From NCBI GenBank assembly GCA_038239005.1, contig JBBSFE010000016.1, positions 7,421-71,420 on the forward strand: 64,000 nucleotides of DNA. The letters are read 5' to 3'. Under the pieces are notes generated by a model. The model made no database searches and was not told where the DNA came from. It saw only the letters and a program-made list of their open reading frames with translations. Source of the stretch: DASXHD01 sp038239005. Its GTDB lineage: Bacteria; Myxococcota_A; Polyangia; Polyangiales; Polyangiaceae. Positions 58,480 to 64,000 of the stretch are shown here, piece after piece. The stretch's first letter is position 1. Each line of letters starts with the position of its first letter. The translations under genes and the position numbers were made by a program.

Positions 58480-59816
58480 CCGCGCTTCGAAGCTCGGGGC
58501 TCGAGAAGGACGTTCGCGCGCTCGCGCTGCCGGCGATCGCGCAATCGCTCTTGGCGACGCTCGTCTTCGTCGTCGACCGCGCCATGCTCGGGCACCACGA
58601 TGCGTCGTCGCTTGCGGCGATGCAGATTGCCGGTCCCGTCGAGTGGAGCATTTGGTCGATCTTTCTCGCGTTCGAAGTCGGCACGATCGCCGTCGTTGGG
58701 CGGCTCGTTGGTGAGAAAGACCGCGCAGGCGCACGCCGCGCCGCGATTGTCTCGATTGCGTACGGCGCGATCGCCGGGCTGCTCGTCGCATGTGCGTCGC
58801 CGCTGCTCCTCTCGGCGATCTCGATCACTGCGAAGGGCGCGAGCGCAGGCGTCATCGAGGCGGCGCGCGGATATCTGACGGTCACGCTGCTCGCGTCGCC
58901 CGTGATTTTCGTGTCGTCCGTCACAACGACGGTTCTCCAGGCCGGCGGCAACACGCGCACACCGCTTGCGATTGCGATCGCGTCGAACTTTCTCCACATC
59001 GGCGCGAACGCGCTTCTCATCCCGCGGTTCGGCATGCGCGGTTGCGCTTGGAGCACCGCGGGGACGTTCACGCTCGAGGCCGTGCTCGGGCTCGCGATGC
59101 TCTCACGCCGTCGCGAGCCTGCGTCGCTCCGGGGAATGGGCGAGGCGCTCACGAACGGCATGCGCGGCGAAGTACGCTCGATCATTCACGTCGGTTGGCC
59201 GGCGCTCGCCGAGCGCGTGCTCTATCACGTCGGTTTTCTCGGCTTCGTCGCGATGATCGGCCGGCTCGGCGACACCGTGATGGCGGGCAACCAAGCGCTC
59301 ATCAGCATCGAATCGATTTGCTTCATGTCGGCCGATGGCTTCGGCATCGCTGCGGCAACGCTCGTCGCTCAAAAGCTCGGGGCGCGCGCGCCGCTCGAAG
59401 CGAAACGCGCAGCGCGCATCGCAGCACGTGATGCGGTCGTGGCACTCACGGTGTTCGGGCTCGTCGTGCTCGCGTTTCGCCATACGGTTCTTCCGATTTT
59501 CGCGAAGGACGCAGCCATCATCGGCGTCGGCCTTTCAGCCATTTGGGTTTTGGCGATCGCTCAGCCATTCATGGCGACCGCGATCGTTCTTGGTCAGGCG
59601 ATTCGCGGCGCGGGTCGCACGCGCGTGTCGCTGCTCGTCAGTTTGATCGGCGCGGTTTGCGTACGCCTCGGCTTTACGTGGCTTTTCGCGTTGAAGCTTG
59701 GAATGGGCCTTCCGGGCGTGTGGCTGGGGTCGACGTGCGATTGGGTCGTTCGTGCCGTGCTCGTTGTGGCGATTTGGGACGGCAGGTTGATTGGTCAGCG
59801 ATCGTCCGCAGGTTAA
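58476..59816 (+). CDS. MATE-family multidrug efflux transporter
   Basis: A 446-residue polytopic inner-membrane protein with about 12 helices in two homologous halves, typical of MATE/DinF exporters: RALALPAIAQSLLATLVFVV, DRAMLGHHDASSLAAMQIAG, SVTTTVLQAGGNTRTPLAIA, IASNFLHIGANALLIPRFGM, then in the second half HVGWPALAERVLYHVGFLGF and VLGQAIRGAGRTRVSLLVSL. It exports cationic drugs or metabolites by sodium or proton antiport. The start is TTG 58476, overlapping the prkA stop, so it is coupled to prkA; a biological link is unknown. Confidence 0.92.
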   Translation: MTALRSSGLEKDVRALALPAIAQSLLATLVFVVDRAMLGHHDASSLAAMQIAGPVEWSIWSIFLAFEVGTIAVVGRLVGEKDRAGARRAAIVSIAYGAIAGLLVACASPLLLSAISITAKGASAGVIEAARGYLTVTLLASPVIFVSSVTTTVLQAGGNTRTPLAIAIASNFLHIGANALLIPRFGMRGCAWSTAGTFTLEAVLGLAMLSRRREPASLRGMGEALTNGMRGEVRSIIHVGWPALAERVLYHVGFLGFVAMIGRLGDTVMAGNQALISIESICFMSADGFGIAAATLVAQKLGARAPLEAKRAARIAARDAVVALTVFGLVVLAFRHTVLPIFAKDAAIIGVGLSAIWVLAIAQPFMATAIVLGQAIRGAGRTRVSLLVSLIGAVCVRLGFTWLFALKLGMGLPGVWLGSTCDWVVRAVLVVAIWDGRLIGQRSSAG

Positions 59817-59820
59817 GGGC

Positions 59821-60393
59821 ATGCAATCCCTCATTCGCCCGTTCACGGTCCTCGTCGTCGACGACGCAGCGCATGCCGGCGGAAGCGCGCTCGACGCCGC
59901 GGCGCGCATGTCACTCCGCATTCCGAACGCCGGCATCCACGCGCTCTTCGTCGTTCCTCACGGCATCTTGCTCGGCGAGCTACAAGAAATTGCAACGAGC
60001 CTCCGCACCGACACGGTAGGCCGCGCCGCAGCACTCGGCACGAACCACAGCGTTCTTGCCGTGCACGTGCACACGGGCGATCTCGTCGAGCAAATTGCGA
60101 GGACTGCAGCCGAAGTCTCCGCCGACCTTGTCGTCGTTGGCGCCCGCGAGCGCGGACATTTGCGCGGTGTTCTGAAGCGTTCGGAGCTCGACAGGCTCCA
60201 TACCGAGATCGACACGCCCATCGTCGTCGCCGGCACCTCAGAGGCAACACCCGACATCGACCCGCCTTGCGTCGAGTGTGAGAAAGCTGGTGCTTTTTGC
60301 GCACGACATCGCGTGCACCACCCGCGAGCGCATCGCTACAATTTCAATCACCAAGCGGAAGCGACGTACGCCGGCAGCGAGTTCACGCACTGA
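59821..60393 (+). CDS. Universal stress protein domain protein with Cys/His tail
   Basis: A 190-residue protein. Residues 1-142 are a UspA-like fold: RPFTVLVVDDAAHAGGSALD, HTGDLVEQIARTAAEVSADL, VVVGARERGHLRGVLKRSEL and TPIVVAG, including the ATP-binding-like G-x-x-x-x-G pattern. An extra 45-residue tail follows, with CVECEKAGAFCARHRVHHPR, a likely metal-binding cluster not found in standard UspA proteins. It starts 4 nt after the MATE stop and overlaps the convergent SDR gene. Confidence 0.85.
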   Translation: MQSLIRPFTVLVVDDAAHAGGSALDAAARMSLRIPNAGIHALFVVPHGILLGELQEIATSLRTDTVGRAAALGTNHSVLAVHVHTGDLVEQIARTAAEVSADLVVVGARERGHLRGVLKRSELDRLHTEIDTPIVVAGTSEATPDIDPPCVECEKAGAFCARHRVHHPRAHRYNFNHQAEATYAGSEFTH

Positions 60394-61183
60394 GCTTGGG
60401 TGCGCCCATCGTGCGTGCCGTCGCCCAGACCAAAATGCGTCTAGGCACAAAGCGCATGAAAAATACGGAAAGCGTGTTGAAAATGCCTGAAACGATGTTT
60501 CGCCTTCCGCGGAAGAGCGCACCGAGCCCGATGTCAGCGCAATCTTCCGCGGACATGAACGTCGCGCGAAACGCTCTCGACATTTCGTGGCCCGCGGCTT
60601 TGTGAAACTCGGTGATCGTGCCGCCCGGGCAAAGCGAGCAAACGCGCACGGGCGTATCGCGAAGCTCGTAGGCGACGGCTTCGGTGAAATCGCGGACGTA
60701 AGCTTTGCCTGCCGAGTACGTGGCGTAAGACGGCGAGGGCGTGTACGCGCCGATCGACGAGATGTTGAGAATGTGCCCGCGCTTCCGCTCGACCATCACT
60801 TTTGCGAAGCGGTGCGTGAGCTCGGTGAGGGACGTCATGTTGAGCTGAATCTGCCGCGCGAGCCGATCCCATTCGGTGTCGATGAAGTTCTGGTGAATCC
60901 CGCCGCCGGCATTGTTGATGAGCACATCGATCGCTTTCCCGGCGCCCTCGGTCGCGTCCCAAAGCTTCTCTGGCGACCCAGCCTCGGAGAGATCGAGCAC
61001 GACGACGTCGACCTTCACCGAATACTTCTCGCCGAGCTCCTTCGCGACCTTCTCGAGGTTCTCCTTGCGCCGCGCCGTGATCACCAAGTCCGCGCCGCGC
61101 TCCGCGAGCAACCGCGCAAACGCCACCCCCAAACCACTCGACGCGCCCGTGACGAGCGCCGTCTGGCCCTTCAAATCTCCCAT
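60383..61183 (-). CDS. Short-chain dehydrogenase/reductase
   Basis: A 266-residue SDR: ALVTGASSGLGVAFARLLAE, DVLINNAGGGIHQNF, catalytic HILNISSIGAYTPSPSYATY with SAGKAYVRDFTEAVAYEL, and SLCPGGTITEFH. The C-terminus (GIFNTLSVFFMRFVPRRILV) is amphipathic and may anchor it to the membrane, as in DltE-type SDRs. ATG 61183 (MGDLKGQ) is preceded 7 nt upstream by TAGAGT, a possible leaderless promoter. Substrate unknown. Confidence 0.9.
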   Translation of the reverse strand: MGDLKGQTALVTGASSGLGVAFARLLAERGADLVITARRKENLEKVAKELGEKYSVKVDVVVLDLSEAGSPEKLWDATEGAGKAIDVLINNAGGGIHQNFIDTEWDRLARQIQLNMTSLTELTHRFAKVMVERKRGHILNISSIGAYTPSPSYATYSAGKAYVRDFTEAVAYELRDTPVRVCSLCPGGTITEFHKAAGHEMSRAFRATFMSAEDCADIGLGALFRGRRNIVSGIFNTLSVFFMRFVPRRILVWATARTMGAPKLSA

Positions 61184-61190
61184 GCACGCG

Positions 61191-61196
61191 ACTCTA
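61191..61196 (-). promoter_or_regulatory. Putative -10 element TAGAGT of the SDR gene
   Basis: TAGAGT on the minus strand ends 7 nt before ATG 61183, just outside the long hairpin element at 61202-61334. Confidence 0.35.
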
Positions 61197-61201
61197 CACA
61201 A

Positions 61202-61334
61202 CCTAAGACGACCGCCAAGGCGCCAAGGACGCCAAGAAGAGGAGATGGGTTCTGTTCCCGGTTAACGGGCGGTTCGAACCATCTTCCTCTCCTTCAGGTC
61301 TTGGCGTTCTTGGCGCCTTGGCGGTCGTCTTAGG
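61202..61334. repeat. 133-bp long hairpin element, copy 2
   Basis: Arms 61202-61237 and 61299-61334 are inverted copies matching at 35 of 36 positions. They share GCCAAGGCGCCA and ACGCCA blocks with the element at 34509-34628, and both loops contain GGTTCGAACC and a GTTAAC/GTTAC tract (in the opposite orientation here). The right arm supplies the stop codon (CCTAAG) of the upstream minus-strand gene. There is no coding capacity. Confidence 0.88.
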
Positions 61335-61740
61335 CTTCGTCGAGTGCGGAGAGTCGGATGCGGGCGGAGCGAACGCCGATGAGCGTGGTGTCGGTGAGGA
61401 TCGGGCCGAGGTGGACGCTGGCAAGGATGGCGGCGATGGTGAGTGAGGTGCGGTCGGTCACGGATTCGCGGGTGATGCACCAGACCGTTTTGCAGCGGCG
61501 GTCCGCGAGATCGTAGAGGCCGCCGCCGTTGTCGCCGGCGAGGGCGTCGCGGAGGTCTTCGTCGGTGCGGGCGCGGCCCGTGATCGTGCGCGAGGCGCCG
61601 TCGATGGTGATGCGGGCTTCGGTCGGGCTCGTTTCGGTGATGTCGAGCTTTACGTCGAAGAAGCGTTCGGCGTTGTGGCGCCAGTCGATCGCGCGGATGC
61701 GCGGCGATGCGTCTTGCGCGAAGACGATGAACGGTTTCAA
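61330..61740 (-). CDS. Small hypothetical protein downstream of tatD
   Basis: A 136-residue protein with no signal: KPFIVFAQDASPRIRAIDW, RHNAERFFDVKLDITETSPT, EARITIDGASRTITGRARTD and LADRRCKTVWCITRESVTDR. It seems to be a small alpha/beta protein of unknown family. The start is TTG 61740, overlapping the tatD stop as TTGA. The last codons and the stop lie in the right arm of the hairpin element, so its original C-terminus may have been replaced. Confidence 0.7.
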   Translation of the reverse strand: MKPFIVFAQDASPRIRAIDWRHNAERFFDVKLDITETSPTEARITIDGASRTITGRARTDEDLRDALAGDNGGGLYDLADRRCKTVWCITRESVTDRTSLTIAAILASVHLGPILTDTTLIGVRSARIRLSALDEA

Positions 61741-62537
61741 CGAAAGCTCCGGCCCAAACGGCGCTCGGCGTTGTTCCACAGCGCGACCGAAAGCTCGTCG
61801 ACCGTGGTCTTGCGGAGCTCGGCGACGCGCTTGGCGGTATGGACGACGTACGCGGGCTCACATGGCTTTCCACGCATCGGCACGGGCGCGAGGTAAGGGC
61901 TGTCGGTTTCGATGTGAATGCGATCGAGTGGCGCGTTCGCGGCGACGTCGGCGACGGCGTGAGCGCTCTTGAACGTGACGATTCCCGAGAATGACAAATC
62001 GAAGCCGAGCTCGAGCGCGCGGCGAGCGAATTTGTCGTCCTCGCTGAAGCAATGAATGATGCCGCCGACCTCGCGTGCGCCTTCGCCGTCGAGGATCGCG
62101 AGTGTGTCGTCAGGGGCTTGCCGCGTGTGAACGACGATGGGCTTGTGAAGCTCGCGCGCGAGGCGAACGAGCTTTGCGAACACCGCGCGCTGCACGTCGC
62201 GTGGGGAGTGGTCGTAGTGATAGTCGAGACCGATTTCGCCGATCGCCGCGACGGCCTCGCGCGCACCGAGCGTTCGAAGCTCGTCGTGTGCGGCGTCGTC
62301 GAGGGTGGTGGCGTCGTGGGGATGAACGCCAATCGCGGCCGCGATGGTTTTCGAATTCGCCTCGGCGAGGGCGACCGCGCCGCGAGCTGGCTCGAGCGTG
62401 TTGCCCACACCAATCACCATGAAAGCCGCTACGCCGGCCGTTTTGGCTCGATCCAGCGCAGGCCCCGGCCCTCCCGGGAAATACTGCGCGTCGAGATGAC
62501 AGTGTGTGTCGACGAAGGGAAAGAGGGTGGGGGGCAA
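61737..62537 (-). CDS. TatD-family metal-dependent hydrolase (DNase-like)
   Basis: A 266-residue TIM-barrel hydrolase of the TatD/YcfH family. Metal ligands are clear: FVDTHCHLD, AIGEIGLDYHY, PIVVHTRQA, IIHCFSED and IHIETDSPYLAPVP. These proteins are 3'-5' exonucleases or esterases in DNA repair and quality control. The start is taken at TTG 62537 (MPPTLFPFVDTHCH) after a GAGGAAG site; the frame extends upstream to 62594, but that overlaps the divergent TonB gene and lacks homology. Confidence 0.9.
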   Translation of the reverse strand: MPPTLFPFVDTHCHLDAQYFPGGPGPALDRAKTAGVAAFMVIGVGNTLEPARGAVALAEANSKTIAAAIGVHPHDATTLDDAAHDELRTLGAREAVAAIGEIGLDYHYDHSPRDVQRAVFAKLVRLARELHKPIVVHTRQAPDDTLAILDGEGAREVGGIIHCFSEDDKFARRALELGFDLSFSGIVTFKSAHAVADVAANAPLDRIHIETDSPYLAPVPMRGKPCEPAYVVHTAKRVAELRKTTVDELSVALWNNAERRLGRSFR

Positions 62538-62558
62538 AGCTTCCTCGCGATCCGAGCG

Positions 62559-62564
62559 TATAAT
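62559..62564 (+). promoter_or_regulatory. Putative -10 element TATAAT of the TonB-like gene
   Basis: A perfect TATAAT lies 8 nt before ATG 62573, again compatible with a leaderless transcript. It is the best -10 box in the window. Confidence 0.55.
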
Positions 62565-62572
62565 AGACCGAG

Positions 62573-63889
62573 ATGCTCGAAGGTCGCGCTGCACATGTAC
62601 GTCGGGCGAGCCTGACGTGGGCGCTTTCGATCTTCGTGCACGGCGCCATGATCGGCGCAGTCACGCTCGCGGCTGTCGCCAACCTCCGAAAGCAGCACGA
62701 ACAAGAAGAGCAGCACGCGCGTGAGATGGCCGCGCGTGAGTCCGTCGCGATCGAGCTACCTCTAGCGTTCGATGGCGAGACGGTTTCGCGCGTCAAAGTC
62801 GATCACGTAGGCGTCGTTCCGGTCGTCGCGGGCGGCGCAACGGATGAACGCCTCGACACCGGCCGCGCAGGTCACGGTGGCGATCGCATTTCGCATCAGG
62901 CGACCCACCTCAGCGATCGCGACGAGCGCCTCCACTTCACGCCCGATACGGTGAGCCACCTCGATCGCGATCAGATGCAGCGCATCAAGAGCGACGCCAT
63001 GCGCTCCACCCGGGAAGACCGTCGCATGACGACGCACCCGATGGAGCTCTTGCTCGTCACGAACGGTCACGGCGCGCTCGAACAGCGACGCACGCTCGCG
63101 AAGAGCGATCCGAGTCGCGGCGCACTGCGCTCGGGCGACGCATCGGTTCGCGGCGGCGCTCCCGGGACGACCCCCACGGCGGCCGGCGACGAATATGCCG
63201 CACGACGAAACTTCGGCGCCGAGCACGAAGGCGCACTCGAATCCGCATCTGGCGCAGGCATCCACGACGCACGCATCGGTGAAGATCACCGCGAGAGCGC
63301 CGACTCCGCACACGCGCGACCCGATGTCACGCAAGGCCCGGTCAACGTCGCCGCGACGTACATCGATCGCCCGCGCGACAACATCAACGCCGATCAAAAC
63401 GTGGCCATCGCGCTTCGCTCGATCGTGCACGCAAGCTACGCAGGCGGCACCGACGGCGACGGCCGCGGCGGCTCCGGCGGCGGCGGCGCATCAGGCTCCG
63501 ATGGCGCGTCAGGGGAAGGCTCACACCCCGCGCCGCTCGGCGTCAGCGATGGCGACATCTACGATCTCGAAACGACCGACCCGCGCCTCCTGCCCTATTT
63601 CCGTCGCCTCAAAGCGAAGATCGATCCGCTCTGGCAAAACGCATTTCCGCGCAGCGCGATCGTCGATCTCAAGCAGGGCACCGTCATTCTAGAAATGGTG
63701 ATCTCCAAAGACGGCACCGCGCGCGTCACGTGGCCCCCGCTCCGCCCGAGTGGCATCGACGAATTCGACCGCAACTGCGCCGACGCAATCAAACGCGCCC
63801 TCCCGTTCGAGCCAATCCCCGCCGTGCTGGGCGTCAGCTCTCTTCGCATCCGCGCCCCATTCGTCGCAAACAACTTCGTGGTCAAATAA
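62573..63889 (+). CDS. TonB-like energy-transducing or AgmX-type envelope protein
   Basis: A 438-residue protein: a membrane anchor near residues 12-35 (RASLTWALSIFVHGAMIGAV), then a long low-complexity periplasmic spacer rich in Arg, Asp, His and Gly, and a C-terminal TonB-type domain: RRLKAKIDPLWQNAFPR, GTVILEMVISKDGTARVTWP and FDRNCADAIKRALPFEPIPA. TonB domains link inner-membrane motors to outer-membrane receptors; in myxobacteria similar proteins take part in gliding or glycan machinery. No ExbBD genes are in the window. Confidence 0.85.
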   Translation: MLEGRAAHVRRASLTWALSIFVHGAMIGAVTLAAVANLRKQHEQEEQHAREMAARESVAIELPLAFDGETVSRVKVDHVGVVPVVAGGATDERLDTGRAGHGGDRISHQATHLSDRDERLHFTPDTVSHLDRDQMQRIKSDAMRSTREDRRMTTHPMELLLVTNGHGALEQRRTLAKSDPSRGALRSGDASVRGGAPGTTPTAAGDEYAARRNFGAEHEGALESASGAGIHDARIGEDHRESADSAHARPDVTQGPVNVAATYIDRPRDNINADQNVAIALRSIVHASYAGGTDGDGRGGSGGGGASGSDGASGEGSHPAPLGVSDGDIYDLETTDPRLLPYFRRLKAKIDPLWQNAFPRSAIVDLKQGTVILEMVISKDGTARVTWPPLRPSGIDEFDRNCADAIKRALPFEPIPAVLGVSSLRIRAPFVANNFVVK

Positions 63890-64000
63890 GAATCTGGCTG
63901 AAGAATCTGGCTGAAGAATCTGGAGGAGGAGAATTTGGTGCCCCCTCCCAGGCGGGGGGGGCGGGGGGGGCCGGCGGCGCCACACGCGGCGGTTGGGGCC
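63890..64000. repeat. 13-bp tandem repeats and G-rich window end
   Basis: Right after the TonB-like stop, the 13-bp unit GAATCTGGCTGAA occurs twice with a third partial copy (63890-63923). The remaining bases hold C- and G-runs (63942-63970) and GC-rich sequence. I see no gene in it. Confidence 0.7.

Noticed and set aside
56926..58791. 621-codon open frame opposite prkA
   Set aside because: It has no domain or start signal and fully overlaps a well-supported PrkA gene.
63942..64000. C- and G-runs at the window end as a possible regulatory or quadruplex element
   Set aside because: It is low-complexity sequence at the edge with no paired gene visible, so nothing can be supported.

Overview
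The window is high-GC DNA from a bacterium that looks like a member of the Myxococcota, probably class Polyangia. This is inferred from gene content, not from a marker gene. The signs are many small lipoproteins with Asp/Ala/Gly-rich linkers, Cys-rich lipoproteins, FG-GAP/ASPIC and Sel1 proteins, a Ser/Thr protein kinase, a twitching ATPase, and extensive beta-oxidation genes. No rRNA, tRNA, CRISPR array, integrase or classical insertion sequence was seen. Coding density is very high, and no stretch over 300 bases lacks a gene.

Layout. 0-6 kb: a leftward lipid operon (membrane protein, D-bifunctional protein with three SCP2 domains, SCP-x-type thiolase, a PAS protein cut by the window edge). 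6-13 kb: an FG-GAP lipoprotein, an AAA/DUF4143 ATPase, a DUF1501 gene, and a truncated DUF1549/DUF1553 gene abutting a truncated LysR gene, then a Nudix hydrolase. 13-22 kb: acyl-CoA dehydrogenase, a PilT-like ATPase, and two paralogous zinc-ribbon/YGGPP proteins coupled to a radical SAM/SPASM enzyme, then EI24 and TetR genes. 22-29 kb: a family 39 glycosyltransferase, crotonase and 3-hydroxyacyl-CoA dehydrogenase. 29-36 kb: vapBC, a TPR lipoprotein, a carbohydrate-binding-like lipoprotein, mtnA, lipA, a frameshifted bicupin and an autoregulated TetR-SDR pair. 36-44 kb: subtilase, mazEF-like pair, YeaH and SpoVR stress genes, a TPR protein and a cold shock gene. 44-50 kb: a pyruvate dehydrogenase operon (E1 alpha, E1 beta, a 44-residue ORF, E2, a sulfatase-modifying-factor-like protein, a phosphoesterase). 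50-56 kb: OppD-OppF-kinase-Sel1 operon and secreted proteins. 56-64 kb: PrkA, MATE, UspA, SDR, TatD and TonB genes.

How genes work together. Lipid oxidation is spread over four loci (acyl-CoA dehydrogenase, crotonase, 3-hydroxyacyl-CoA dehydrogenase, thiolase and the D-bifunctional protein). YeaH, SpoVR and PrkA form the widely co-occurring YeaG/YeaH/YcgB stress set, here split between two loci. lipA supplies the lipoyl cofactor needed by E2.

Most notable: (1) the zinc-ribbon/YGGPP pair with its SPASM radical SAM enzyme, a candidate peptide-modification system; (2) an apparently undescribed small-ORF family, one copy between E1 beta and E2 and one before the cold shock gene; (3) a 27-bp repeat that has expanded in frame inside the cysteine loop of OppD and also forms the C-terminus of a lipoprotein; (4) two copies of a long hairpin element; (5) many start codons placed 6-9 nt after a -10-like hexamer, suggesting widespread leaderless transcripts.
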